Shown here: positions 33,603 through 44,535 of the stretch, in pieces
Layout of the letters: each line of letters opens with the position of its first letter
How positions within the stretch are numbered: position 1 is the stretch's first letter
Assembly (NCBI GenBank): GCA_947598155.1
Contig: CANQFC010000002.1
Location: 1 to 64,000 of the forward strand
Length of the DNA: 64,000 nucleotides
Origin: an uncultured Clostridia bacterium
GTDB lineage: Bacteria; Bacillota; Clostridia; Oscillospirales; Acutalibacteraceae
Direction of reading: 5' to 3'
Notes under the pieces: generated by a model
Databases searched by the model: none
Told to the model about the DNA's origin: nothing
What the model saw: the letters and a program-made list of their open reading frames with translations, nothing else
Position numbers and translations under genes: made by a program

Positions 33603-33631
33603 TTGATTTTTTGAGGGAAAAATTATATTAT
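33603..33631 (+). promoter_or_regulatory. Promoter of the RpiR-type regulator gene
   Basis: TTGATT, 17 bases, TATTAT, about 33 bases upstream of the TTG start. Confidence 0.65.
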
Positions 33632-33663
33632 AGTATAAGCATTCAACAAACGGAGATGTTTTT

Positions 33664-34503
33664 TTGAAGGAAATATTTTTTGCGAAGACCGATATTTCAA
33701 AATTAAAAATGTCTAAGGGGCACAAAAAGCTCATTCAGTATATTACGGACAATTATGACAAAGCCGCTTTTATGACCGCCTCAAAGCTCGGCGAAACGGT
33801 GGGAGTAAGCGAGTCAACTGTTGTCAGATTTGCCCATTTAATCGGCTTTAAAGGCTACCCTGAACTTCAAAAAGAGCTTCAGCGAATGGTAAAGTCAAAG
33901 CTTACGTCCGTTCAGCAAATGGAGTCGTCCGACAAAAACGACTTGGTAAAGCTGATGAACGCCGATATAAACCTTATCCGCGATACAGTCGAAAGTGTTT
34001 CGCAGGACGATTTTAACAGCACCGTATTCGCTTTGAATAATGCGAAACGAATTTATATTCTCGGTGCGGGCAGCTCTGCCGTGCTTGCAGGCTTTTTGCA
34101 TTTGTACCTCAACCGTGTATTTGAAAACGTCGTTTTGATTGAAACAACGGGCGAGGGCGAAATGTTTGAGCAGATGTTCAGAATAGGCAAGGACGATGTT
34201 TGCATAGCTTTCAGCTTTCCGAGATATTCCAATCAGACAATCAACGCGCTCCGTTTTGCGGGCGCCAGGGGAGCGAAAACGGCGGCAATAACCGATTCTG
34301 CCGAATCGCCGATAGCTAAGCTGGCTGATATTTTGCTCGTCGCAAAAATCGGCGCTGTGTCTGTTGTCGATTCCCTTGTAGCGCCTTTTAGCCTGATAAA
34401 CGCTTTGGCGTCGGCGGTTAATTTTTCGCGCGCAGACGAGGCGTATAATAATTTTAACGAATTGGAGCGTATTTGGGACGAATATCAGGTATATGATGTT
34501 TAG
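33664..34503 (+). CDS. MurR/RpiR-family transcriptional regulator
   Basis: 279 residues: N-terminal RpiR helix-turn-helix (TASKLGETVGVSESTVVRFAHLIGFKGYPELQKEL, about 38-75) and a C-terminal SIS sugar-phosphate-binding domain (ILGAGSSAVLAGFL; CIAFSFPRYSNQTI). It should sense a phosphosugar. The start is TTG 33664 with CGGAG about 9 bases upstream; ATG 33709 is an alternative. No sugar operon follows it, so its target is not evident. Confidence 0.88.
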   Translation: MKEIFFAKTDISKLKMSKGHKKLIQYITDNYDKAAFMTASKLGETVGVSESTVVRFAHLIGFKGYPELQKELQRMVKSKLTSVQQMESSDKNDLVKLMNADINLIRDTVESVSQDDFNSTVFALNNAKRIYILGAGSSAVLAGFLHLYLNRVFENVVLIETTGEGEMFEQMFRIGKDDVCIAFSFPRYSNQTINALRFAGARGAKTAAITDSAESPIAKLADILLVAKIGAVSVVDSLVAPFSLINALASAVNFSRADEAYNNFNELERIWDEYQVYDV

Positions 34504-34510
34504 TTGAGCT

Positions 34511-35743
34511 ATGAGTAAAAAGGTAATTGTAATAGGCGCCGGCGCGTCGGGTCTTATGTGCGCGGGTACCTGCGCCGAAAGGGGACATACAGTCACACTT
34601 TTTGAGAAGAACGGCAAAGTCGGCAGAAAACTGATGATAACGGGCAAAGGCAGATGCAATGTTACAAATTTTTGCGCAGATAAAGAGGAATTGCTTGAAA
34701 ATATTCCTGTAAACGGAAAATTCCTTTACAGCGCATTCGGAAAAATGCCGCCTTGCGACATTATGGATTTTTTTGAAAATCTGGGAGTGCCTTTAAAAAC
34801 GGAGCGCGGAAACCGCGTTTTCCCAGTAAGCGACAGAGCGGCGGATATTGTTGACGCTCTAAAACGCTATGCCGATAATAACGGAGTAAATATAATAAAT
34901 TTACCTGTAAAAGATATAATAACAGAGAACGGAAAAGCCATCGGCGTCAAAGCGGAAAACGGTACTTCTTTTTACGGCGACGCGGTTGTCGTCGCAACGG
35001 GAGGGCTTTCATATCCGCTTACGGGTTCAACGGGCGACGGCTATAAATTTGCGAAAGAAACGGGCCATACGGTGACGCCTCTGCGCCCGTCGCTTGTGGG
35101 GCTTAAATGTGTTGAGGGCTGGTGCGAGAGGGCCGCGGGTCTTTCGCTTAAAAATGTTGCTCTTGAAATTGAAGATACCGTAAAATCCAAGACAATATAC
35201 AGCGATTTCGGCGAAATGCTGATAACGCACGTTGGAGTTTCGGGCCCTATAATTCTTTCGGGCTCTGCTCATCTGCGAAATATGGCAAGCGGAAGATACA
35301 TTCTGCACATAGATTTAAAGCCTGCGCTTTCGGAAGAAAAGCTTGAAACAAGGCTTATCAGAGAATTGACCGAAAACGGTTCAAAAACAGTAAAATCTGC
35401 GGTTTTAACACTCGTTCCCTCATCGCTTTCGGGGGTAATACTCAAAAAGAGCGGTCTTGCCGGAACAGAAAAATGCGGAAATATTACCAAAGAATCAAGA
35501 AAAAGGCTTTTGACTACTCTCAAGGATTTAACGCTTACAGTAAAGGACTTTTGCCCGATAGACGAGGCTATTGTAACCTCCGGCGGCGTAAGCGTTAAAG
35601 ATATTGACCCGAAAACTATGATGTCTAAAAAAATTCAAAATCTTTATTTTATCGGCGAAGTTATCGACGTTGACGGTTACACAGGCGGATTTAATTTGAC
35701 AATAGCGTTCGCAACAGGCCGCCTTGCGGGCAGCAGTATATAA
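34511..35743 (+). CDS. HI0933/BaiN-family FAD-dependent oxidoreductase
   Basis: 410 residues. VIGAGASGLMCAGTCAERG is the FAD dinucleotide fold, KLMITGKGRCNVTN is diagnostic of the HI0933 family, and YTGGFNLTIAFATGRLAG is the second FAD contact. Members are often labelled BaiN, but substrate reduction is proven for few. It begins 7 bases after the regulator gene. Confidence 0.88.
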   Translation: MSKKVIVIGAGASGLMCAGTCAERGHTVTLFEKNGKVGRKLMITGKGRCNVTNFCADKEELLENIPVNGKFLYSAFGKMPPCDIMDFFENLGVPLKTERGNRVFPVSDRAADIVDALKRYADNNGVNIINLPVKDIITENGKAIGVKAENGTSFYGDAVVVATGGLSYPLTGSTGDGYKFAKETGHTVTPLRPSLVGLKCVEGWCERAAGLSLKNVALEIEDTVKSKTIYSDFGEMLITHVGVSGPIILSGSAHLRNMASGRYILHIDLKPALSEEKLETRLIRELTENGSKTVKSAVLTLVPSSLSGVILKKSGLAGTEKCGNITKESRKRLLTTLKDLTLTVKDFCPIDEAIVTSGGVSVKDIDPKTMMSKKIQNLYFIGEVIDVDGYTGGFNLTIAFATGRLAGSSI

Positions 35744-35769
35744 TGACGGGGCAAGCCCCTTATTGAATA
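35741..35769. repeat. Dispersed palindromic repeat, copy 8 (inverted)
   Basis: TAATGACGGGGCAAGCCCCT followed by TATTGAATA: a near-perfect copy whose first three bases are the stop codon of the flavoprotein gene. Confidence 0.85.
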
Positions 35770-35806
35770 TCCGATATTTTTTTAAAACAGAAAGGGAAGA
35801 AAATTT

Positions 35807-36475
35807 ATGATTAACGTTGCGATAGACGGCCCTGCGGGCGCGGGCAAAAGCACAGTAGCGAAAGGTGCGGCAGCAAAGCTCGGTTTTATTTATGTCGATA
35901 CGGGCGCTCTTTACAGAGCGGTCGGCGTTTACGCGCTTAGAAAGGGAGTCGACACAAAAGACGCCGCCGGCGTTTCCGCAGTATTGCCCGAAATTTCGGT
36001 TGAATTAAAATTTATTGACGGAGTTCAGCACGTTTTTCTCAACGGCGAAGACGTATCCGAGGAAATAAGAACGCCCGACGCGTCTATGGCTGCATCAAAC
36101 GTTTCCGCGATTCCGTCGGTGCGCTCGTTCCTTTTTGATTTACAGAGGGATATTGCGAGCAAAAACAACTGTATTATGGACGGCAGGGATATTGGCACCG
36201 TGGTGCTGCCGGACGCTCAGGTTAAAATTTTTCTTACGGCGGACCCCGAAGAACGAGCTATGAGAAGATATAAGGAGTTAATTGTAAAAGACTCAAATGT
36301 AAAATATGATGATGTTTTGGCTGATTTAAAGGCGAGGGATTATCAGGATTCGCACCGTGAAATCGCTCCGTTAAAACCGGCGGACGATTCCGTCGTTTAC
36401 AATACTACGGGTCATACTTTGGAACGCTCTGTCGATGAAGTTGTTGATATTATAAAGGAGAAAACCAATGGCTAA
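35807..36475 (+). CDS. cmk: Cytidylate kinase
   Basis: 222 residues. IDGPAGAGKSTVAKG P-loop, YVDTGALYRAVG CMP-binding segment, MDGRDIGTVVLPDA and the RRYKEL/ RDYQDSHREIAPL lid. It phosphorylates CMP and dCMP. It is the first gene of the conserved cmk-plsC-ispH-rpsA block of Clostridia. Confidence 0.96.
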   Translation: MINVAIDGPAGAGKSTVAKGAAAKLGFIYVDTGALYRAVGVYALRKGVDTKDAAGVSAVLPEISVELKFIDGVQHVFLNGEDVSEEIRTPDASMAASNVSAIPSVRSFLFDLQRDIASKNNCIMDGRDIGTVVLPDAQVKIFLTADPEERAMRRYKELIVKDSNVKYDDVLADLKARDYQDSHREIAPLKPADDSVVYNTTGHTLERSVDEVVDIIKEKTNG

Positions 36476-37109
36476 AGAAGTTGAATTTGATTATTCAAGC
36501 TTTAAAAATTATAAAGCTATGAATGTAATTCGCCCAATCGGAAATCTGATTTGCAAAACAAAATATAAGGTTGAATTTATAGGAAAAGAAAATTTAGAGC
36601 GCGCCGGGGGATTTATTATCGCATCAAATCACATTTCCGCGCTTGACCCGTTTTTTATCGGAATGGCGACAAAAAGACTGTTGCATTATATTGCCAAAAA
36701 AGAACTTTTTGAAAATCCCGTTGCGGCAAAAGCGATAATTCATCTTAACGCTTTTCCGGTTAGAAGGGGCATAGGCGATTTAAAAGCAGTAAATTACGGC
36801 ATAGAGCTTGTACGCAGGGGTGAGGCCCTCTGCATTTTCCCTGAAGGCACCCGTTCGCCCGACGGCACGCCTAAAGACGCTAAATCGGGCGTTGGTTACA
36901 TAGCAAGGGCGACCAAAGCAGACGTTGTCCCCGTGGCGATTTACAAAGAAAAGATAAATAAATTTTCCGAAAAGGTAACGGTTAACATTGGCGAGGCGAT
37001 TCCGAACGCCTCTCTCGGATTTACCGAGAACGGTAAGTCTAAAGAGAATAAGGCGGCGGCAAAAATGATAATGGACAGAATTACCTCTCTTTGGGAGGAT
37101 TGCAGGTGA
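36468..37109 (+). CDS. plsC: 1-acyl-sn-glycerol-3-phosphate acyltransferase
   Basis: 213 residues. Acyltransferase motif I is SNHISALDPF (H-x4-D), motif III is FPEGTRSPDG; VVPVAIY is motif IV. It adds the second fatty acid in phosphatidic acid synthesis at the membrane. It overlaps cmk by 8 bases and the next gene by 4. Confidence 0.92.
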   Translation: MAKEVEFDYSSFKNYKAMNVIRPIGNLICKTKYKVEFIGKENLERAGGFIIASNHISALDPFFIGMATKRLLHYIAKKELFENPVAAKAIIHLNAFPVRRGIGDLKAVNYGIELVRRGEALCIFPEGTRSPDGTPKDAKSGVGYIARATKADVVPVAIYKEKINKFSEKVTVNIGEAIPNASLGFTENGKSKENKAAAKMIMDRITSLWEDCR

Positions 37110-39244
37110 AAATCACTTTAGCAAAGACCGCCGGTTTCTGCTTTGGCGTTGACCGAGCGGTAAAAACGCTTGAAAGGCTCTCTGAAAGCGGCGAAAAGGT
37201 TTGCACCTTGGGGCCTATTATACATAATCCACAGGTCGTTGAGCATTTTAAGGATAAAGGTGTAAATATTATTGACAGTATAAGCGATTGCGAGGAAGGC
37301 GCAACGGTAGTTCTGCGCACACACGGCGTTGAGGCGGAAATTTCCGATTATTGTGAAAAAAACGGAATAAAGTATATTGACGCCGTCTGCCCGTTCGTTA
37401 AAAAGATACATAAAATTGTTCTTGATAACACTGATGAAAATACACGTCTTCTTATAGCGGGTGATAAAAATCACCCCGAAGTAATCGGAATAAGAAGTAG
37501 GGCAAAAGGCGGTTATTTTACTTTTAATTCGGCAGAAGAACTTAAAAATTTGCTTGAAAAAGTCCCCGAGCTTAAAAATGAAAGCGTAATTTTTGTCGCT
37601 CAAACAACTTTTAGCATAAAAGAGTGGAAAAAATGTGTAGAAATTGCAAATTTACTCTGTACAAACGCTTTGATTTTTGATACAATATGTAATGCGACCG
37701 AAGAAAGGCAGACAGAGGCGCTTGTTTTGTCAAAGAAAAACGACGCAATGATAATTATCGGCGGCAGGACAAGCTCCAATACGGCAAAGCTTAAATCCGT
37801 GTGCGAACCGAACTGTCCTACTTATTTGATTGAAACTGCTGACGAGCTTTTGGACATAGACTTCAGCGGAATCAACTCAATAGGCGTGACTGCCGGCGCT
37901 TCAACACCCGACAGTACAATTAAGGAGGTAATAAACACTATGTCCGAATTTAATCAAAAAGGTAATCCGATGAACAACGAGTTTCAGCAGATGCTCGATG
38001 AATCGTTTGATAAAATGAGCACAGGCAAATATGTTGCCGGTACAGTTGTAGGATTCACTAACACAGAAATCCAGGTTGAAATTCCCGGAAAAAAGCAGGC
38101 GGGTTTCGTTCCGTTTGAAGAGTACAGCGATGATCCTACGGCAAATCCGAAAAACGACCTAAAAATCGGCGATGAAATTAAGCTTATTATTATGTCTACA
38201 AATGACGCCGAGGGCACAATGAAGCTTTCAAAGCGTCTTGCCGACAGAAATGCTGTTTGGGAAGAGCTTGAGGCTGACGACACAATCCGCGAAGGTAAGG
38301 TTACAGGCATTGTCGGCGAGAATAAAGGTCTTTTCGTTCAGTGCGGCGCTATAAGAGTATTTGTGCCTGCTTCGCTGGCAAAGATACATAAGAATGACAA
38401 TCTTGAAGAGCTTGTCGGCAAAACCGTTGAGTTTAAAATTATTGAGGTTGAAAAGAACAGAAGAAGAGTTGTAGGCTCAATCCGTGAAGTTGCTAACGCC
38501 AAACGGCGTGAACTGGAAGACGCTTTTTGGGCAAACGCGGCAGAGGGCAATACATATATCGGAACGGTTAGAAGTCTTACGTCTTATGGCGCGTTTGTAG
38601 ACCTTGGCGGCGTTGACGGTATGATTCATATTTCAGAGCTTTCATGGACAAGAATCAAGCATCCGTCAGAAGTTGTCAAGGTAGGCGACACAGTTGAGGT
38701 TTATATTAAAGCTCTTGACGCTGAAAACAAAAAGATTTCTCTCGGTTATAAAAAGATTGAGGATAATCCGTGGGAAATTTTAAAACGCGACTACCCCGTA
38801 GGCTCAGAAATTGAATGTAAGATAGTAAGCCTTACGTCGTTCGGCGCGTTCGCGCAGATAATTCCGGGCGTTGACGGTCTTATTCACATTTCACAAATAG
38901 CGTATAAGCATATCGGTTCTCCTGCTGAGGTACTCAAGGTCGGCGAAACAGTAAAAGCGAAGATTATGGACATTGACTTTGATAAAAAGCGTGTAAGTCT
39001 TTCTGTAAAGGCTCTCCTTCCGCCGCCTGAGATTGAAGAGATTGCGGAGGCCGCTCCTGCCGAGGAAACTGCTCCCGCCGAGGAAATTGCTCCCGCTGAA
39101 GAGGCCGCTCCTGCCGAAGAGGCCGCTCCTGCTGAAGAAACAGCTCCTGCCGAGGAAACTGCTCCCGCTGAGGAAACTGCTCCTGCCGAGGAAACTGCTC
39201 CTGCCGAGGAAACTGCCCCCACCGAGGAAAACTCAGCAGAATAA
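37106..39244 (+). CDS. ispH-rpsA: IspH-ribosomal protein S1 fusion
   Basis: 712 residues from GTG 37106 (GGGAGG 6 bases upstream, GTGA overlap with plsC). Residues 1-278 are IspH (HMBPP reductase, last step of the MEP isoprenoid pathway) with Fe-S cysteines C12, C95 and C195 and the HN, THG and NHPEV motifs. Residues about 300-635 are four S1 RNA-binding domains, and 645-712 is an Ala-Pro-Glu-Glu repeat tail. Such fusions are known in Clostridia. An AAGGAGGT at 37922-37929 precedes an in-frame ATG at 37940 (Met279), exactly at the domain border, so free S1 could also be made. Confidence 0.93.
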   Translation: MKITLAKTAGFCFGVDRAVKTLERLSESGEKVCTLGPIIHNPQVVEHFKDKGVNIIDSISDCEEGATVVLRTHGVEAEISDYCEKNGIKYIDAVCPFVKKIHKIVLDNTDENTRLLIAGDKNHPEVIGIRSRAKGGYFTFNSAEELKNLLEKVPELKNESVIFVAQTTFSIKEWKKCVEIANLLCTNALIFDTICNATEERQTEALVLSKKNDAMIIIGGRTSSNTAKLKSVCEPNCPTYLIETADELLDIDFSGINSIGVTAGASTPDSTIKEVINTMSEFNQKGNPMNNEFQQMLDESFDKMSTGKYVAGTVVGFTNTEIQVEIPGKKQAGFVPFEEYSDDPTANPKNDLKIGDEIKLIIMSTNDAEGTMKLSKRLADRNAVWEELEADDTIREGKVTGIVGENKGLFVQCGAIRVFVPASLAKIHKNDNLEELVGKTVEFKIIEVEKNRRRVVGSIREVANAKRRELEDAFWANAAEGNTYIGTVRSLTSYGAFVDLGGVDGMIHISELSWTRIKHPSEVVKVGDTVEVYIKALDAENKKISLGYKKIEDNPWEILKRDYPVGSEIECKIVSLTSFGAFAQIIPGVDGLIHISQIAYKHIGSPAEVLKVGETVKAKIMDIDFDKKRVSLSVKALLPPPEIEEIAEAAPAEETAPAEEIAPAEEAAPAEEAAPAEETAPAEETAPAEETAPAEETAPAEETAPTEENSAE
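37922..37942 (+). promoter_or_regulatory. Internal ribosome-binding site and start at the IspH/S1 border
   Basis: Consensus AAGGAGGT followed, after 10 bases, by ATG 37940 in the frame of the fusion. Initiation here would give a 434-residue S1-only protein. Confidence 0.55.
39046..39235 (+). repeat. Tandem repeat coding the S1 tail
   Basis: About ten or eleven 18-base units coding Ala-Pro-Ala-Glu-Glu-(Thr/Ala/Ile). Codons vary between GCTCCTGCC and GCTCCCGCT, so the array is old enough to have drifted or is under amino-acid selection. Confidence 0.85.
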
Positions 39245-39263
39245 TATTACTTTAGAAAAAGAA

Positions 39264-39302
39264 GGGTCAGATTATGTTGCGCACATTCTGACCCGATTTT
39301 TT
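39264..39302 (+). terminator. Terminator of the cmk-plsC-ispH/rpsA operon
   Basis: GGGTCAGA/TCTGACCC stem with a 15-base loop and a following GATTTTTT. Confidence 0.8.
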
Positions 39303-39347
39303 AATAGCATATAATAGCATATTATTAAAAATGGAGAGGAACTATTT

Positions 39348-41081
39348 ATGAAAAAGGGATTATTGATTTTCGGCAGTATTACCGCTGGCGTTGGAACCGC
39401 AGCGGCAGGAAGTATGGCTTATTTTAAGAAAAAAGGTATTTGCCCTCGGTGTGAGGCTAAAAAGGCAATTTCAAAAATTAAACAAAATTACGTAAACGAC
39501 TTCCCGTATGATAACGGAACATGCTTAACTCCGCCTATGGGATGGTCAAGCTGGAACTGTTTCAGAAATAAAATCAACGAAAATATAATTCTTGATATTG
39601 CTAAGGCGATTAAAGCCTCCGGCCTTGCCGAAGCGGGTTATGTTTATGTCAATTTGGACGATTGCTGGCAGTCGTCTATGAGAGATGAGAACGGCCGTCT
39701 TCAAGGCGACCTCGGAACATTTCCGCACGGCATAAAACATCTTGCAGAAAAAATAAATTCCCTTGGACTCAAACTCGGCATCTATTCCTCAAACGGCACG
39801 CTTACCTGTGAGGATTTGCCGGCCTCGCTTAATCATGAGAAAATCGACGCGGATACGTTTGCAGAATGGGGAATAGAATATTTTAAATACGATTTTTGCC
39901 ATAATGTGCCTCTTCCGACCGCCGCGCCGTATATTGACAGCATTGCGATAAGCGGCAACGGTATTGAAGACGAGCTGGTATATAAGGCCGCGGACGCCGC
40001 CCTTTCGGGCGAGGCCAAGGCAGTGTATGAAGACAACGGAAATTCCTATGTAAAGGGGCTTTGCAGCGGTATCGGTACGGTTACTTTCAATGATGTTGAA
40101 GTACCGAAAGCCGGTAACTATGTGTTCACACTCGTTATGAAAAAATATGACAGTGACGCAAAGTACTGCGTTGCAACCGTTAACGGCGCAGATAAATATG
40201 AAATTCTTATACCGGAATGTAAGGCTTATTCCCGTGACGGCAGGCATCAGATTAAAATTGACCTTAAAAAAGGGAAAAATGTTATTTCCATTACAAATCC
40301 CGTAGGTTCCCCGCAGGACAGCGCCGCTCTCCTCTATGAAAGAATGGGCAGGGAGCTTAAGCGCGCAACAAAAGAATATGCGGAAAAGAATAATTGCGAT
40401 GAAAAGAAAATTTTATTTTCAATTTGCGAATGGGGCAAAAATCACCCGTGGAAATGGGGCGGAAGCGCAGGCAATATTTGGCGTACAACTCCCGATATTT
40501 TTGCAAATTGGATGTCTGTCGTAGGCATTTATGAGACTAATGTAAAGCTCGGAAAGTATGCTCGCCCAGGCGCTTTTAACGACCCCGATATGCTTGAGGT
40601 AGGCAATGGAAATTTAACCTTTGAAGAGAATAAATCGCACTTCACTCTTTGGGCAATGATGGCCTCTCCGCTTATTTTAGGCAATGATATTCGCACTTTT
40701 ATTAAACCTGACGGCACAGTGGATAAAGACAGCCGAGTACTTCAAATTCTCACGAATAAAGATATTATCGGCATTGACCAAGATGTTTTGGGCATTCAGT
40801 GTAAAAGGGTAAAAACCAATGTAATTACCGATATTCTCGTAAAACCGCTCGCGTCAAATGAGGTTGCGCTCTGCTTTTTCAACAAAGGGCTCGGAAAAGC
40901 AAAAATGTCTTATACTGTTGATGAAATTCGCAATATTGTAGACGTAACTCTTCCGAAATCCTCAAAATACGCGTGTAAAGAGCTTTGGAGCGGCGAAATA
41001 ACAGAAACGGAAAATGTTATTTCTGCGGAAGTGCCGAGCCACGGCGTTGCTGTATGGAAAATTTCAGCTCTGACAGAATAA
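39348..41081 (+). CDS. GH27 alpha-galactosidase-like enzyme with an internal beta-sandwich insert
   Basis: 577 residues. A hydrophobic N-terminus (about 3-25) may be a signal or anchor. The GH27 barrel starts at TPPMGWSSWNCF; YVNLDDCWQ, the nucleophile D182 in FKYDFCHN, SICEWG and NDPDMLEVGNG (acid/base region, about 411-420) are intact. Residues about 190-320, between the nucleophile and the next barrel strand, form a beta-rich insert (VYKAADAALSG, then NYVFTLVM, then HQIKIDLKKGKNVI) resembling a galactose-binding-like carbohydrate module. It likely cleaves alpha-galactosides or related sugars. ATG 39348 after GGAGAGGAAC. Its 3' end overlaps the convergent gene by 65 bases. Confidence 0.87.
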   Translation: MKKGLLIFGSITAGVGTAAAGSMAYFKKKGICPRCEAKKAISKIKQNYVNDFPYDNGTCLTPPMGWSSWNCFRNKINENIILDIAKAIKASGLAEAGYVYVNLDDCWQSSMRDENGRLQGDLGTFPHGIKHLAEKINSLGLKLGIYSSNGTLTCEDLPASLNHEKIDADTFAEWGIEYFKYDFCHNVPLPTAAPYIDSIAISGNGIEDELVYKAADAALSGEAKAVYEDNGNSYVKGLCSGIGTVTFNDVEVPKAGNYVFTLVMKKYDSDAKYCVATVNGADKYEILIPECKAYSRDGRHQIKIDLKKGKNVISITNPVGSPQDSAALLYERMGRELKRATKEYAEKNNCDEKKILFSICEWGKNHPWKWGGSAGNIWRTTPDIFANWMSVVGIYETNVKLGKYARPGAFNDPDMLEVGNGNLTFEENKSHFTLWAMMASPLILGNDIRTFIKPDGTVDKDSRVLQILTNKDIIGIDQDVLGIQCKRVKTNVITDILVKPLASNEVALCFFNKGLGKAKMSYTVDEIRNIVDVTLPKSSKYACKELWSGEITETENVISAEVPSHGVAVWKISALTE

Positions 41082-41451
41082 AATCCGCTATATCAAACAG
41101 GCAGAACGACATAAACGACGCCGCGTACCAACAGGCGGAAAATATCGGTGCAATCTGACCTAAAAGGTTAAATTTCATTCCGCTGTAATCCCATACGTTC
41201 ATATTAAAACAGCGGTTTACAATTAGCCCGACAGTAAACTCTAAAGAGGTAACGGCGAACATTCCGTAAAATGCTTTTATTAAATTTGACTTGTTTTCAA
41301 GATACTTGTTAATAATAAAAAAGGATAAGAAAGCCGCGCCGCCTGTCAGCATCATTGACCAATGCGTGTAACCCCGCGTAGCTACCTCAATATTTGGGTA
41401 CACTGCCGCGCCGAAAAGGAATACCAAAAAATAAACTCCCGTATTTTTCAT
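41017..41451 (-). CDS. CmpB-family putative membrane protein
   Basis: 144 residues from ATG 41451 (CGGTGAT upstream); an in-frame TTG at 41487 lacks a ribosome site. Four hydrophobic segments; RGYTHWSMMLTGGAAF and NVWDYSGMKFNLLGQIAP match the family annotated as putative ABC-transporter permease CmpB, for which a transport role is not established. The last 22 codons run antiparallel to the end of the GH27 gene. Confidence 0.72.
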   Translation of the reverse strand: MKNTGVYFLVFLFGAAVYPNIEVATRGYTHWSMMLTGGAAFLSFFIINKYLENKSNLIKAFYGMFAVTSLEFTVGLIVNRCFNMNVWDYSGMKFNLLGQIAPIFSACWYAASFMSFCLFDIADFILSELKFSIQQRRGSALPQK

Positions 41452-41509
41452 TTTTATCACCGAGTTTATTTTATCCGCTTTTTTCAATTAAATTACTTAA
41501 TAGGAGTGA

Positions 41510-43501
<1,992 letters not shown>

Positions 43502-43506
43502 AAAGA

Positions 43507-43538
43507 GTGACTTTCATTTTTTGAAAGTCACCTTTTTT
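43507..43538. terminator. Convergent terminator between ligA and the pseudouridine synthase gene
   Basis: GTGACTTTCA/TGAAAGTCAC, a perfect 10-bp stem with a T loop and CTTTTTT after it; A-rich on the left, so it can work in both directions. Confidence 0.9.
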
Positions 43539-43543
43539 ATAAC

Positions 43544-44509
43544 TTAATTGAGTTCGTTATTGTAAAATGCGTCTTTAAACCAAACGTCGTTCACCTCAAA
43601 CTCTTTGCCGTTCAGATATTCCAAAATGCCTGCGCCGCTTAAAAAGTCAAATTTTAGCTTATATGAGTAAAGACATTGCTTTTTATATCCGTATTTTTTG
43701 TTTTGCGCATTTGTACCGTATTTTCCGTCGTCTAAAAGCGGATGGCCTATGGAGGCGAAATGGGCGCGGATTTGATGTGTGCGGCCTGTTAAAAGCTCAA
43801 CTTCAATAAGGCTAAGTCCGTTTTTGCTGTCAAGAACTCTGTATTTAGTCCGTATTTCCTTTGAATCCGCAAGCCTGTTTTTTGAAATTTTTACGATGTT
43901 TTTGTCCTCATTTTTCAGAAGATAACCTTCAAGCAGGCCGGATTTTGATTTTGGAGTCCCGTGTACAATGCAAAGGTAGAATTTGTGAAGCTCTCTGTCC
44001 TTCATCTTCTGATTTAAAATTCTGAGCGACTCGGCGTTTTTTGCCGCTATAACTATTCCGCCGGTATTTCTGTCAATTCTGTTTACAAGCGACGGTACGA
44101 ATGAATTTTCCGCATCGGGATTGAATTCGCCTTTTTCATAAAGGCGGCGTTTAATTCTGTTTATGAGCGTGTCAACGTACTCTTTGCCGTCGGGGTGGCA
44201 GAGAAGACCTGCCTTTTTATCGCAAAGAATTATGTTTTTGTCCTCATACACTACATTGAGATTTGAGGACGCTTTAAGAAAATCGTATTTTTGCTCTTTT
44301 GATTCAAAAAACTCATCGTTTATATACATTTCAACGGTATCGCCCTCTTGAAGACGCGTTGAAATTTCAGCGCGTTTTCCGTTAACCTTGACGCGCTTGA
44401 TTCTGATGTATTTGTAAAGCAGAGGCTGCGGAAGCAGAGGAACGGATTTCGTTATGAACTTGTCAAGGCGCTGGCCGCTGTCGTTTTTATTAACAGTAAA
44501 GCTTTTCAT
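43544..44509 (-). CDS. RluA-family pseudouridine synthase
   Basis: 321 residues: an S4 RNA-binding domain (residues about 12-75, LDKFITKSVPLL then VKVNGKRAEISTRLQEGD) and the RluA catalytic domain with the active-site Asp in NRIDRNTGGIV and GRTHQIRAHFASIGHPLLDD. It converts uridine to pseudouridine in rRNA or tRNA; the exact site cannot be read. It is divergent from the ABC transporter operon with a shared control region. Start ATG 44509 after AAGGAGC. Confidence 0.92.
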   Translation of the reverse strand: MKSFTVNKNDSGQRLDKFITKSVPLLPQPLLYKYIRIKRVKVNGKRAEISTRLQEGDTVEMYINDEFFESKEQKYDFLKASSNLNVVYEDKNIILCDKKAGLLCHPDGKEYVDTLINRIKRRLYEKGEFNPDAENSFVPSLVNRIDRNTGGIVIAAKNAESLRILNQKMKDRELHKFYLCIVHGTPKSKSGLLEGYLLKNEDKNIVKISKNRLADSKEIRTKYRVLDSKNGLSLIEVELLTGRTHQIRAHFASIGHPLLDDGKYGTNAQNKKYGYKKQCLYSYKLKFDFLSGAGILEYLNGKEFEVNDVWFKDAFYNNELN

Positions 44510-44535
44510 TATTGCTCCTTACCTATGTAAACGTT

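Noticed and set aside
33895-34659. 254-residue minus-strand frame across the RpiR-type regulator and flavoprotein starts
   Set aside because: Antisense to two recognisable genes and has no recognisable protein features.
38884-39222. Minus-strand open frame of 112 residues coding a (Gly-Ala-Val-Ser-Ser-Ala) repeat opposite the S1 tail
   Set aside because: It is the mirror of the Ala-Pro-Glu-Glu repeat in the ispH-rpsA gene and has no ribosome site; the plus-strand frame is clearly the real one.
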